Part shown: one piece after another, positions 1 to 15,400 of the stretch
Layout: each line of letters starts with the position of its first letter
Position numbering within the stretch: position 1 is the first letter of the stretch
Assembly (NCBI GenBank): GCA_907165065.1
Contig: OU015541.1
Location: forward strand, 13,668,501 to 13,732,500
Direction: 5' to 3'
Source: Caprimulgus europaeus
Taxonomy: Eukaryota > Chordata > Aves > Caprimulgiformes > Caprimulgidae
Length of the DNA: 64,000 bases
Position numbers and translations under genes: made by a program
The notes under the pieces: model-generated
Told to the model about the DNA's origin: nothing
What the model saw: only the letters and a program-made list of their open reading frames with translations
Database searches by the model: none

Positions 1-358
1 AGTAGCTGCAATTAACAAATTAGAGGGATCTCATTTTGCTTTCCAGGTTGGTCTGCAGTAAGTGTAGTGAGAAAGGTCAGACAGGCAGGCCTGGCACATT
101 CTATATAAAGTCAAGGTCATGAACTCAAAACCTCCATTTTAGGTTGCTTTTGTTTTTAAAGTGGCTTACTTGAAGCACAAGCACATTTTAGATTTGCTAA
201 TGACCATGATCATACAAACCTAGACACTTCCTGCTGAAACATGTCACTGAAATTAAAGTAAGCTGGACAGAAAGACCTCAAACAAAACACTGAACCTCCA
301 ATGTAAGTGTTTGCAAAACACCAGAAGCTGCTGACTTAAACCCTCTGTCCCTACTCAC

Positions 359-460
359 CTGTCTGTGTTGACAACTGCATCAACTTCAGGGATGTTGGCT
401 TTATGGGAGATTGCACTCAGCTCATTAAGTTCTTGGCTGTTTAAAAGGAGATACTTGTTC
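359..460 (-). CDS. TRPC4AP: TRPC4AP exon 12 (codons 451-485)
   Basis: Acceptor TTTTAG type, donor GTGAGT, 102 bases, enters and leaves in phase 2. It encodes [20 protein letters not shown] and [14 protein letters not shown]. It is the last TRPC4AP exon in the window. Positions 1-358 are the start of intron 12. Confidence 0.95.
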
Positions 461-3400
461 CTAAAGTAAGACAGTTGGGGAATAGGGGAGAAAAATATGA
501 TGAACTGAAGAGGCAAGCAAACACTTGATTCCATTTACGAGGGCTGCAGTACCAGGCAGCCAGCTCTCACCTCTCCAGCTCTTCCCAGCCCTTCACACCC
601 CGCTCCCCTCCACCACAGCAGATCCCCAAGCTAGCCCAACTCGCTGCTGTTTTCACAAGCCTTCTCCAAAATTTGCCAGATGCAAATTTCAGCACTGAGC
701 AGCTTTGAGATGCTGGTTCTTTGCTGATCTGCTCAGGATTTTATGGTTTGTTTTGCAAATACTTGCTTCCAGAGAGCACTTGTTTTTTAAAAATCTCAGG
801 CTTTGCTGAATTTCAGCAGACTTAAATAGCACAATTGTTCACAGCTTCCTACCATGTTTCTCTGCCTTACAGTGACCATGCTCTTTGTCAGCAATAAATC
901 TTGGTTAGAAAGTAGAAACTGCAAAAAAAGTACTCAATCATCCTGATATTTTATTACTCTGAGCAAATGGCTTACTATGGAATTTTTTTAAAACTTCATG
1001 AAATGTAGAAAACAAAACAGGAATAAAACCAAGGAATTTGCATTAAATGCTTTATCAAACTTTAATAATGAAAACCAATTAATTTATCTATAAATTAAAT
1101 GCAGAACAAGTCTGACTAGGTAGAAATGTAGTGCAGAGGTTTCCTCTGACAGACTCCCTGCCCAATGCCAGCATGCTCCCTTAGAGCCCTCCTACTTCCA
1201 AGTGCTCACAATCAGCAAAGATTTATTTGAGGAAACCTCAGGGAGCACAGGGTGCAGGGCTGAGTGTGAGGGTGTGCAAAGAGAACCTATCCAGCAAATC
1301 ACAGCAACTACACAGAAGATAAATTATTAGACCAGAAAGGTGATGGGGATGCCTCCTTGCTTCAAACACTGTCTTCCAGATCAGTGCCCACTGAGGCTGT
1401 CATGTGGAACTTCTTTTGATCTGGATCAACAGATTTCTGTAATGAAAATGCAGCCTTCCTCTCCATGCAAGAAACAGTTCTGCAAGGTTGGTTTATATAC
1501 AATTTTACTGAAGTTAATATTAGTGTATGAGTAATTGCTCTCATCCTGCCCTCAGCTAACTCAGCTTATCTGTGATTTCATAGACAGCTCATGTAACTAT
1601 TTGTTTAAAAACCCTAACCAGATTCCACACATTCCACTTGCTCAAATGCTACAGCTGAAAGCTGTTTTCTGTTTAAAGAAGCCCAACATCTTTGTTGTAA
1701 CTACTTTAAGTAGGAACATCATCTGAAGAGATTTTATTGGAAAACCTGGAATGATTCCTGGGTAAAATGTGTTGTGTGGAGGATTTATGGAAGGTCAGCC
1801 TTCCCCTGATGTTCATAACATGTCCAGCAGCTCCTCATTCTTAAAGCTAATACTTCCTAATCAAAAAGGCTGATACTTTCAATATGTATATCTAACAGTA
1901 CTAGATAAAACCTACACAAAAATATCACCCCAGCTGGTGAGAAGACCAGCTAGGCAAGAAGTAGTACATCTGTAGTGCAATATGCAGATGGTTGTAAAGA
2001 AAAGGAAACCATCTTGCAGGACTGAATTAGAGCAACAGGACATTGACAGGATGCAATATGTGATTCTGCAAGTCAGAACAGAGCAGTAAGTATCTCTGCA
2101 CCATCAGAGGACGTGTGCTTCTTAAGTAAAGGCATTTAAAAAATAAAATATAGTTAACCTGCATCATCTCTCAACTACTCCAAGAGACTCAAGCTTCATT
2201 AAGTACGCCTTCTGAAGGCTAACAGAAGCTTTCTTTCTATTTCAAACCCAGGTTCCCAATGGCTAGCTGACAGGTAATTGGTTCTCTAATACACTTTAAT
2301 CAGGTCTTCTCCATTGCTGGCATTTAGACAGCAATCACATCTGGCCAGTCTTTTTACAAATGCAAAAGAATATTGATCAATCTCTTCAGAGATATGCTTT
2401 CACCCTGATTTTCTAACAGACTTTGTTCCATGCTTGTTCCACTCTGAATTAAACCTGAACGTGGCCCCACAATGGTACATGTGCTCTTGTGAGGACACTG
2501 GCTCACTACCAACTCTCAGGGAGAAGCCAGATAAACAGCATCATCAAAGCTGCTTCTGTATTTCTTCAGCCAGAAAGTGTTAACTCATCACATAAACGTT
2601 CCAGTTTGTTTAACATGAAGCAAAATGGACTATTTTTAATCATCAGACATACTAAGACATGTCCATTGGAGAGCATATCCTCAGCCTTTCCAGAGCAGGA
2701 GCTGAAAGGCACATGAACATCTGAACTGAGTTTAAGGACAGTACAATGTTCCATACACATGGAGCCTGCACTGTGCCTTGAACACCCGCTGTAACTGCCA
2801 CCAGGCAAACAATACTGCTGAGCCACGACCCACCACAGCTCTTCATACTCACTCATGGTGATCACTAAAGCTCTGAAGAAGCCTCAAGAACTGTATCTTT
2901 AAAGTAATGTCCTAAAAAGAGAGAAGAAAGGTAAAAAATTAAATTTAAAAAGTCTGCTTTAGTATTTTTTGGATATCATTAGTTACCAAGCTGACACAAA
3001 ACAGCTGAATTGAAAATCTATCCAAGTCAACCACATTAGCACAGCAGAGCAAGTGACGTGCACAATGGAGAAGACTGCACTTTGCAGGCTTCCCAACACA
3101 GAAGTGGAGACTGCCTCCAAGCCTGTGCATGTAATAGTTAATAATTTCATTGTATTGATCAATTTAGAACATCTGGGTTTGGGGAAAAAAAAAAAAAAAA
3201 AAAGAAAAAAATGTCGACAAACAAAACCCCAACAAAAAAATCCAATCCCCTCCAAAACCTGACAGCATTCAGTTTTCTGTTCTGTGCCTTTCCTTGTTAG
3301 ACCCACTAGCTATCACTTCCTTAACTTTTGGTCATCTTCTACCTTTGGCCTTCAGGGACCACAGAATTTACCCTTTCCCAGTTCCCAAACTCAGAGAGAG

Positions 3401-6400
3401 GGGGAGGCTAAACTGCCCTCTACTACATTGCCAGCATAAGCCAAAGATACAGACTTAAGTGAGAAGAATAATTCACAAAAACCAGAATGCTGCCACATCT
3501 CAATTCATTTATTACACAAGCACCCAGTTACTCAACACAGCTCCTTAGAATTATATGATAAGATAAAAATCCAATACAGAATTTAAAAAGTTACTCACTG
3601 GGCTACAATCACAATTTTGATTGTGTCCATGCAGAACAAGGGCTGATGCTGAATGTTTCCTCCAGATCAGTTTGTCAAACAAATTGTTAAGGCCAGGAAT
3701 CAGTTTGAATTCTGCTATCATTTTATGAACCTGGAAAACAAAGACAAGTGCATATTCATTTGCTGCAGCCTCAAACACAGGTATAATGTGGTCTGGTAAA
3801 TGGATGGGCACAATTAAGTCATCCTCTAACAACAGAAAGAGTGAATTCTTTTATCAAATAGCAGTGTTTGTGTTAGCATGCACACCATGGTGCATCATTA
3901 GAGTAGTTTCCACTTGGTGGACATGGATAGAAAATAGACATTTTGGGAGGAAGCTGTTAGCCAGTGCTCCAGTTAACCACTGTGCCTCTGGAAGCAGCTC
4001 TGAACATCAGGAGAGCACTTACAGCACACTGAAAATACATCTCACACCTAAGTGCTATGTATCACAAAACAAAGCTGTGAATATTCTGCTGCCAGCCACC
4101 CACTGAGCATCCTTTGCCTTTCTAGCTCACACAGCTGAAGCTGAGGCAGTCCTCTGCACACAACACAAACTATCAACATCATTTTTGTTCAGGAGCTCTG
4201 AGCAAAGCAGAGCCCAGCAGTAACACAACCACGCTGCGGTTCAAGCATTGCTCCCTCAGGCTAAGAGGAAGTTGAACTTCTTTAGAGAATGCTCAGAAGA
4301 GAAGAAAATGCCAAATTACTCAGGTTTATTTACCAGTCTGCCTGCAAAGTTAGGACATGGTACATCATGACATGTTTGAAACAGGCTATACAGTTGCTCA
4401 TATAAAAAAGCTAATAATTTTGGTGTGAGGAGCTATTAAAATCTCTTCGGACCAAGTTTTGATACTTCTGATGTCAGCAATTTGAAAGTCAAGGAATAAA
4501 AGGACAAAGTGGGATTCTCCTCAGCTGTGGGCCCAAGACAAGCAGTGTCTCTTGAGATGTAGTGCAAATGAAAACCATGCATAATCACACAGCCCAACAT
4601 GCTGTAAAAATTAAATGCCCAAAGCAGTAATGGACATGGTTCCTTAAAATCAGGTCACCTAAAAAATGCCCTAGGTCATTCCTGAGATGCAGAATTGTAA
4701 CTGCAGTGTTTCAAGCAGATCAGTATTTCATTCTGTTTCCCCAAATACTTTTGCATTCCTGGTAGCCACCAACTTTCCCATCTATATGGAATTAACATTC
4801 CCACTGCTGGGCATCTCTGAGGAAGCGTGCAGCCCCTTCCCACCTCACCCACACTACCCTGACAGACTGTAAAGCCTCGAGTCCTTCCGTGCTCCCGTAC
4901 TTTAAAAGGCTCTCGGACACTTTGATCTAGTCACAAGCCTCCAACAAAAACAGCTCTGAGGAATGTGTCTGAACAAAGCACTCCCTGTAGTCCCTGTCCC
5001 TCAGCAGCCAGCATGGCACAAGCACAACAGGATGAAACCGAGCGTGTGAGCTGCCTGCAAGAGCCTTGGCCCCTTGATAAAGGAGAAGCTCTCTATGCTC
5101 ATCATTTTAACTCCTGAACCTGCTCCTTTCCATACAGAGCATAATCTGCTTATTCCAAATGACTCATCCTTAATTTCAGATGTGTTCTGTTTACTTTTAG
5201 TTTGCTTAACTCTAAATTCTCACCTGACAGACAGCTGCATGACAAAGCTTGGGGATGGCAAGACCATCCCTGCTCTATATCCATCCTTTAAATTCCTTTG
5301 ACTTTTTCCTGTTCCTGCCCAGCTTCACATGAATTGTTCTATTGCTTCCTCACTACTAAAACTATTAAGAGCTTCTACTGCATGCAGTTTGGCTCCCTAT
5401 GGCAGGAGCAAGTAAATCAGCTGATTGCCTTTCACCACAAGGCAGCCGTGCAAGACAGCCTACAAAAACATATAGGGAGAGCAACTTAGGGTGTAACCAT
5501 CATGAGAAGCAAGCAAAGACACAGATCTGCAGTGAAGCACCACTTATCCCCAAGGGTGTGACCATCCCCAGCGTGGCAGGAGCCAAGACACTGCTAGTAC
5601 AGTTGTCAATGTATGCAAATTAGCCAGCAGACAAGTCTGAACCAAGGATTTAAGAGTAAACACTCAGCAACAGGTTGAGTTTGTTGGGAAGCTGCATCAT
5701 GCTTCAAGCAAATGCCAGATCATTATGCTGATTATCACAGTGGACTGAAGCTGGTTTGTGATGCCCTTTAGATATTCTACGCAAAATTATTTCAATATAA
5801 AGCCAGAAAGACCTTTGGCTGCTCAGACTGGAAGACTGATAGCACAGATTCTGGGCTTTTATTCCCTCACAGAGAAAAAGAGATATCATCAAGCAGTTGT
5901 CACACTTGTCAGTGAGAGTGCTGTTACAGACACTGCTGTTCCCCATGCAGAACAGCTCAGCTCCAGCTCTTAATCTGACTGCCTCTCAGGAAGGGGAATG
6001 GATTTGCATCTGCCACACAAGTCTTTGAAAACTTTACTTCATATGATTCAAAGGCAGTGGATTTTACAAAGCGAGCTGGCTCTGGAAAAAAAAACATATT
6101 TGGGAATGAATTAACTCAAATCTTTCAATAATTCAATTCCAGACCTGAATCAGCCCTGGAGAAGAAGTGAACTGCATGCCAGCTCTATCCTTAGACAGTT
6201 TCCCTGTTTGCATGGGGGCAGAAGTAGCAGAATAAAAACTTGTTTTTCCAGGAAACAAAAGGGAAAAAAAGTCAGCTTCAAAGCTAGCTATTTCAGCAGC
6301 ATACTTTCTACTCTGTCACATTTGGCTGTAACAAACAAGAACTGACCCAGGGAGGTAAGAAAGTGAGCAGCTCCAGCTCCCTGAACAGGCAGCAGCAGGA

Positions 6401-9400
6401 TGAGCACAAGCTGCAAGTGGTTTCTGCAGTATCTATAAAACTGCATTTTTGTGGTGAAATCAGGCAGGGAGGAATTATCTGACTTGATACAATGGGGAAA
6501 AAAGAAAAAAAAGTCCTCCTAACAGATCCATATTCTAGTAGTTCTAGTTATGTCTTAGGCTTCTTAAAATGTATTTTATGCCCAACAGAAACAGTACTTC
6601 TAAAAGGAACAACAACAGGATTATGAGTTTCTTATGGCAGTGACTGTGGTTTCTGCAAGAATTACTAGTTTCCTCTGGTTACTATTGTACAGAATCTGTT
6701 TCTTTTTAATGCTGAGTATCCACTTGTAGGTTCAGAGTGAAGAGGTTTGTTAAGGACTGTACTACAAATGCACTTCTATTTTAATTTCAGATTAAGAGAT
6801 TTAAAAGACTGCCCGTGGCAAGTATTTGTGACTCCTGTACAGTGGGAGGTTGCCAGCAAAGAACAAAATACTTAAGTTAAATGTGCTCAAGCAGAAGCCC
6901 CACAACACAGCTCCTCTTCCCTAATACAACAGCCCTTCAACAACTCAAAACAATTTGATCCTCTTCCCAGTCTCTAGGGCATCCAATGCCCCTGCTGTTC
7001 CAAGCTGCTCTGCTGAGCTGACTGCCAGTGTTGGAAACCTGACAGAACTGCACCAAGGGATTGCTCTGCTTTCCCTTCACAATACGCTGCTGACCCGTTT
7101 AAATCAAACCACAGCCGAGCTGCAGTCACTGGTTCTCTATAAGCCTAAGTGAGGCAAGGAACAAACTATTTTCATTTTGAAAGCAAGAAATGCAAAAGGA
7201 ACAGATGAGTGGGATTCCTAGGCAGCACCTAGTGCAGACAACACTGAAGTTTATCCTCTCACCTGAGAGTTTAACACACTCACTCAGCCAAGACATGGGA
7301 ACATACTGCAAAAATCACCCGTTCACAAGTCACCCCAGAGGATTTCCAAAAGTGAAAGCAGCCAAAGAAGGGGAAAGCCTGAAGGGGCTCTGTCCCAGTG
7401 CACCAGAAGCGGGGAGAACACCTGGCTTCAGCTCCTGCAGCATCCAGGTACAGCCACATGCTTCCTCACAGGGACAGACAGGATGCCTCCTGGGTGAGGT
7501 ATCCTCCTGCATCCACCCTGCACCAGAGCAGCAGCTCTGCAGAGACTGACCACCACCTCCCCACTGGTCAGCAGAGCTGGTGACAAGCCCTGCCCAGTGC
7601 CTCACTCTGGTTCTCAGCAATGAAACACTGCAGGCTTGTTTGTGCATCGCTGCAACGATGGGATTTGCCCAGCTTTATGCCTTGAGCTTTGCCCTTCATC
7701 TTGCTGTGTCCATGACCTAATTAATGAGCATTTAGGTTTAAAGAGACATCAACTTCCAGACACGTGACCACTCACAAGTGCTCACCTGATTCCTCTGTCT
7801 CCCCATGAGCAGCACGCAGAGCACATACAACACCTCCAGCTTATACATGATCTCGTGCATGATCTTCATGGACTGTGGAAGCTGTGTCCGTGTCGAGGTG
7901 TTGGCCAGCCCACTTTCATCTGAAGACTCTGAACAAGATGGCAAAGATGTGAGTGTGAGGCAGCTCCAACAGGAAAGGATTTGTTACAGTTATTACTTTT
8001 ACACTGAAACACTGCAGATTTAAGACCAGCACGTCTGCTTGAATCTTCTTCTCAACTAAAAATAATGACATACAATAAATAACCAATTTAAATTGAATGC
8101 TACAAAAGAGAAAAAAATACAGCTAGAACTTCAGAGGAGATAAAATTAGATTTAAAAAAAAAATTTTTTTTTTCATAATTAGCTAAATGGCATCATCTAC
8201 CTAATAAGTAGGTTCATCTATATGAATTAGTAGACTACTGCACCAGAAAGGACGTGGCAGAAAAGGTAACAAAAGCAGGGGTGAGATTATCAGAAGCATT
8301 TACTACTAAACTACTTTTAATTTCATACCTCAGTACCAGAATACTTAGGCCACAGTTAAATAATTTTCACAGCCCTATCTAGAATAACACTGCTAAGAGC
8401 AGAAACAGGTTACAACATGCCACGATTGCAAGTGGAAAACATGACAGAAATCACAAGTGACACAGAGAAAGTAAATAAGGACACAGTGAAACTCTGCAGT
8501 TCAGAAAGGAGTTAGCTCTTTACACAATACGTAACCAAGTGATGAACTGTCCTGCCCAGGATAGCTTTCTGAATCCATGTCAAGAAAAGTAACTAGACAA
8601 ACACACAAAGGAAGGAAACCATCAAAGGCTAAAAAGCACAGACACTACCTCTGACTCAGGAGTCCCTAAGCCAAAAGCAACTCGAAGCTGAGGCACTATT
8701 CTGGGACAGTCCACCTAGGTCTGCTTGCTAACTGACAGTGGGTCAGGAGCTGTGACTGGGCACGTTCCACCTCAGCACAATTACCTTGTGAATTCTGTTC
8801 CAAAATACCAAGCATTCTCCAGTTTCCACCAAGTTGGTGTGTATAAAGGTATGCATGAGATGCTGTTGGAGCATCTGTGTATTTAATTTTTTGGTGTGTT
8901 TTCAGAAGTTTTAATAACTAATTGTTACAAACCTCATGAAGCAGGATAAGGAAGAAAGTTTTCCAAACAAGCATAGAAGCAAAGATTTAGATATCAAAAT
9001 TTTGTGGTAATTCTATTCCTTGACCAAGTACTTCAAGTTCTACAAGACATACATTGCATTTTCATAATACTGAAGGGTGAAGAAACAAACCAGGCTTGCT
9101 TCAAAGCATGTTTGTAAGGTCGTATTAACACTTCCATGTGCTTATCAGGAACAATTATTTTTTTCCAATTAATTTATTCAATTTTGCTGGAACTATCTTT
9201 CCTTTTTAAAGGAGGGACTGTTTGCTTGGTATGAAGTATTTGGAACTAAAGCCATCAGCCTAAGTTTTAGAGCAAGATGCCGATAAAGTCACTTACCTCA
9301 GATGTGTGTTATTTTTGTCACTCCAAGGGAGCCTAGTGCTGAGGATGTACAGCGTTACGCTGTTATCTGGGTGTGCAAAGGGCACAGTTTACTGCAGGAC

Positions 9401-12400
9401 AGTTATTTGTGCTAACATTAGTTCAAGAAAACAAAACAAAACAGTGCTACACAAGAACAAAATGGGAGTCAGACCTAACTGCTGACATCTCAGTCAAGAA
9501 AAGGGGAATCAACACTAGCTGAAAGGAAAAGCAACACATGGCAAACACTGAAGAAGGTTAAGATACGCATCAGCTAACGGTGGCTAGAGGAACACAGACC
9601 AGATACCTGTACTGCTCTGCTCTGCCTCTTCATTTGCCACTCTCATCAGAGCATCAAGTACAAGGGCATTGTCCAGCCAGGTGTACCATTCCTCCAGCTC
9701 CTGCAGGAAGCTGGAAGTACCTGTTGTTTCAGACACCTTCCGTGTCGCTAGTTTGCACAGTCGCTCGATGAAGCCTGGGATATTCAAAAGTGTAGCTGAA
9801 AAAGAAAAATAATTACATTATGATCTACGATCACAGGCACAACAGTCATCAAATCCCCTACACCACAAGATACCAGAACATCTGCATTGGTAATATAGAA
9901 GAGCTCACAGAAACAAATTCCATCTTCCATACAAAGATGGAAGAAGCCGGTGCTCTCAATGGAAGAGAGTGTACAGACCCTACGCATAATCTGATCACTG
10001 TTAACTGGTTTGTGTTGGATTTACACTGGAAAAAATTAGTTCTACCCTACTCAAACTGCTTGTTTCTGGCCAATTCCCTTTTGCTGGCACTGCTATTCTC
10101 CAGCCCACAGTGAGTCAGTATCAAGGAACTGATCTGGCTGAAAATTACACTGGCAGAAATAAAGCAGCAGCCCTCGGAAGGGGCAGCTCCACCTCCCCTC
10201 ACTTCAGTAGCTGGCAGAAAGCTGTTAGCTTTTTAAGTACTAGTTTCCTGAATTAGTTCATCATGGACTAAACAGATGGGGAACACATGACAGCATCCCC
10301 AAGTTAGAGGGTTTTAACTGTGGAACTGCACCCTTAGAAACGACAGTTCAAGGACAGAAGTCACTGGTTTGCAAAATGCTTGAGGAGCCTGGGAGGTGTT
10401 AGGAGCTGCATTTTGTCCTAAAGATTTCACAGAACAGCTTAATTACAGGACTTGTTTATTACAGATACATGGCTCAGCCTTCACTTCACTACATACTTGC
10501 AGATGCAAGTAGAAAAGGACAAAGAAACTGGCCATGAACACTATGTAAGAGTTGTAACAATCTGCCTGCTGCTACCACCTCTGAAAGAAAAAGCTCCCTG
10601 ATAAAATTTTTTAAATGGAATATGTTTTACAGTCTTAGATACAGTCTCTAATTGTGCAAACAAAAAAATAATTTGTTAAACAATTGCTTGGCTAAGTTCA
10701 GCTCTGCGGGATCCAACTTTGTATCCACACCTACACATGCTTTGCCTGCTGTATTATGCTATTCATCTCTCACTGGATGCTGTAGGGGTGGCAGTGGCTA
10801 CAAATGGAGCTTTATTGTTCATAGCTAACACAAAATGTTAGAAGATGAGAGAACCAGCTCCAAAATCCCTTTTTGCACTTCCCAAAATTGCTTGGCATGG
10901 GCCTACAGAAACATCTGCTTCAGAAGCCCAAAAGCTTTTCAGCACAGTAAGAGCTGAACATAGCAGATTCTACCTTTGAGGGTACTTTAATTTTAATCTC
11001 TTAATTTCATACTCATCCTTCTAGGCAAGACTTCTGCACCCAAGAAGAACCCAGCAAAATAAGGAAATCTGCACTATGCCCAAAGTTGAAATTAGACCAA
11101 GAGATTTTCAAGGCTGGTGTGGTAACAGTGGGCAACGTGATTAATATAAAACACACTTGTTGAAGAAGAAAGACATCCTGCTCAATTGCACGCCAGATAA
11201 AATCAGAGAAGGAACTGTTCTGCTGCATGCAGTTTTAGTTCAGGAATTCCTATTTTAAGGAGGACATGAAATTACTGAGAGTTGCTAAAGGGAAGGCAAT
11301 GGAAGTGACTGAGAGACAGAAAACAAATCTAATTATTTTAAGCCACTCAATTCATCAGAGAGGGCTGAAATGACAGAAATTAGCTTATCTAATTACCAAC
11401 AGCATATGAAACAAAGCTACGAGGAAATTTTCATTAACAAAAAGATTGTTTGCAGGGAACTGCTTGAGGAAAGTGAATAAAGAAAAATGCTTTGCAAGAC
11501 AGAATGCCTACAGCATCCTCTAGAAACATACGCTACAGGTGTCACACTGAGAAGAGGGAAACTTTATACAACACTGAGATTCTTCCCTGTTTGTTCACAA
11601 TGTAACAATCACCTTGATTAATTTCAGCTCGAGAAGGACCCAGGTTTTTTTTCTGCTGGGCATTTTTGGCAAGAAGCGTGTGCTTGTCATCACTTCCCGT
11701 GTCGAGTTCAGAAATCGTGACGGCGAGGATCCTGCAGAAGTTCGCAAGCTGCTGCTGATCAAAACTGGACACAAGGCTCGCAAGGTTGGGAATATCATCC
11801 AGCTGTATCATTTCCTAGAAGAGACAGTATCAACTGAGCAAGTCACACATGATATTCACTAAGTGAACACAGCCACAGCCAGAAGGCTTCAGCTACAGCT
11901 CCTCCCTGGTGAGATCTGGGTTTATTTCAACATTAGTAAAGGAGAAGCAGGCAGTGACACATGACAAGTCTGAAAAATCTGTGATTTACAACTGGTGTTA
12001 CTTAGGTTTATCAGTTCCAAAAGTATAGATATTCTTACTTTAAAGACATAAAATATGGGAACCTTTTTAATAAAAAAGAACCAACCCAACAAACCACCCA
12101 CAACCTAATTTAACATAAAAATTACATTTAGGTCTTAGAAGCTTTCAATTTTGTTATCCACTTCTGTATTTTCATTGAAACTCACAGAGGAGAATCTACT
12201 TCTACATTATTTTTTTCAGTCTTTTTCATAAAGACATATTTTTAATAAAAAGATATTGAAAACAGATTTCAGCAAAAAGCATTTCTGTTAAGATAAACTA
12301 AGCTTGTTTCCTATCTCGGGACGTATAGGATCCTCAACTTTACTCTAAAAAAACAGTAACAAGTCACAGAATCCCGACCCTCTCCACAAAATGGACACAG

Positions 12401-15400
12401 ACATATTTGTTTCAGGGTTTTCCCAGGGCTACACCTCTAATATTTTGTTCACATCACATCAGAGTACTAAGCTGTAATCATGCTGGCAAGCAAGTTCAGA
12501 GACCTAGTTTGTGCAGAAGACCTAAGTGCCCTGTTCCCTCAGCCTGTAACTTCTCAGAGATACAAGAAATCCCAAAGTAAGAGAGAAGCACAGGAAGCCT
12601 TCCAGATGTCAGGAAGGCTACTGAAGTATCTGAAGTATAATCAGAAGGCAAGGATGAAAAATTAATTTATATAAGGTTGATTTTCTTTATTTGAAATACT
12701 GATTGTACTCTAATGATGGCTAGACACTCACCCCCATCATCCTCTGCATCCTCTACAGCTGCCTTTCCTCTACTGGCCTGAAAAGCCATATAAATAAAAT
12801 TCAACTAGTAACTAACCTTTTTAACTCCCAGTATGTCTTCAATGAGCGTTGCAGTTTGCAGGAATGTTTTTTTGTTTGTCATCAGTGTAAACAGGAACAA
12901 CACAAAGTCATTTCTTTCTGCCAGTCGCCTTGTGACTCCTTCCGTCTGGAAAGCAGCAAGAGGCACACACAGACCCAGTCAGAGCCTGCCCTGACAGGTC
13001 ATGTGTTACAGGCACATGCAGGACAGTTTTACAGATGTTAGCAAACCAGCTGTTCCTGAAACCAGGAAACATTGTGCTTATGGTGACCAAAACTAGCTCC
13101 AGTCCTTGTCTGATGTCAACATGATGCTTGCAAAAACTACAGGCTCTGGGATGAGCGGCTGTTGTTGACCTGCCTGCATCAAGCACTGCATGCCTGGAAA
13201 CACCTCAGGGAGGCTTGCTTCTGCTTTCCCACACAAACAGGAACCAGCTCTGTTTTATGGGATGTAAACATAGTCCTCAGATTCCTCCTCAGCTGTTAGC
13301 ACTGCTCTCAGCTGGGCCAGAGTCTGAGCAACCAGAACCAAGCACTGACCTCAATGAACTCAAGTGATGAACTCAAAAGTCATGCTGAAGCATGACCTCG
13401 GGGTCATCACCACGTTCATTAAGGCCAGCTTTCATGCTCTGATCTCTGCTGAGAGCATGGCCAGTCTTTTCTGGAATTAAATGCAACATAAAACTACATC
13501 CTTACTGCTTGCAAAGCTATTATATAGGACTGACATATTACCAGTGCTCACAGAGCCAGACTAGCTCAGATACTTCCTAAACATTTACACATTAGAACAG
13601 TTAATACTGCACACACATCACTTCTGTGACCCTGAACACGTCTCCCTCATGAGAAAGGAGTAATACTGAAATGAATTAAAACAGCAAACTTGTTTCTTGG
13701 CATATTACAACATTCACAGTTTGCAAACGTTGTATTATTATCTGTAGTTAAAAAAAATAAAATAATATAAGTAAAGAAAAAATTGTTCTCTCTCTTCTCT
13801 CCCACGTGTACGCAAATAGTCAGTAGTGAGAACACGATCTATTACGACTCAAACTCTCAAGATGAGGTTGATGTCTTTGGAAGAGATCCAAGCCTTTTTA
13901 AAAATTGTTAAACAATGCTCCCTAGGTTATGACATAATAAAACATGTGATTAACAACCACACAAACAATCCTGAGGATGTGGCTTGTGTGCATAATCCGA
14001 GGCATGCATTTTTAGCTTCAGAATTTTAATGGCAGTGTATTTCAATAGGCCTTTAACCCAGCATCTTCCTTAGCACTGATCTGCCATCAATTGAGCTGAA
14101 CACGATATTCAGCACATGGATCAAACTTAAAACACTTTGCCAGCACCATTACTGAACAAGACTAGGTGCAGTGTGGGTTAGCAGGCATCCATTTCCAGTT
14201 CCAAATTATAACTATGCTTACAACAAAGTCTGACATGGCTATCCCATGGGAACACAGATAAAGAAAGATCCAAACAAGAGGATTTAAACTTGACAGTGTG
14301 GTTAAAAAAAATAGAAATTATTTGGGTAACACATCAAAATACAGAGCAGTCCTATAACTAACTGAAGGAATTTTAATGAAAAGTTTCAGAGTAAGTTTTA
14401 ATTATACTTCAAAAGGTCTGTATGTTGTCTTACCAAGAGGCACATGTAAAACATGACCAGCAGAACACTTTTGCACAGCAGTTGTACTTACACATATACA
14501 CGTGTTGTACAGTATGCTTAAACAGTCCTTGATGAGGTCATCGCTTACTGCAAAGGAGAAAGCAGATATTCACTAGCTACACGTTGCCAAGGAGCACTGA
14601 TGTCCACAGCAGTGGTGTGAACAGATATAAAGTGAGAACTTCAGGCTAACTGCTAGCTCAGATCATAGGTGCAAATGGCTTGGAGGATAGAGACCAGAGG
14701 AAGAAACACTCTGTATGTGACTTGTTCACGTGCTTTCTTCTAAAACTACTACCAGCACTGCCTAGGACCACAGCCAGAGGTGTACTTTTGCTCTAGCACA
14801 CGTCTTACTCAAGCACAAAAGTAAATTATAGGGGTGTAAACAGTATTTTAGAAAAAATATAATAGATCAACTCAAAATTTGTCAATATGAGAAACTGCTG
14901 AGACACATATTAGCTCCAATTATTAAGCACTGAGAAAAAGAAAGACAGTTCATGCATTTTTCTCCAGGCAGCATCAGGAATTCATAGAAAAGCTTTCCAT
15001 CTGATTTACTCCAGCATTTTAATTTTGAAAATATGTTTTCAGTACAAACACACAACAGCTGCCTTTAGCTCAAGTTCAACTTCACCTTTGAAATTTCCTG
15101 GCTGGTGGGCATGGAGCATAGCATGACATTTCCTTTCCTCAGAAGGATTCAGGGAACCAGCAGAATCACAAACAGAAGAAATGAAAACACTAAACTAAAG
15201 CTGCTCCAGCAGGACAGTTGTGCTGAAGCTACTGGGCCCCACTGGCAAGTTCTCCATATAGCAATTTGGAAATGAGCAGTCACTGTGTCTAGGTCAGGAA
15301 AACAGCATACTTTTAATTATCTCACAATCTCTGTAACTCCTATTTCATAAACAATGTTTTGTGGTTTATTATTAATAATTGTTCACTGTAGCTACAGGAA

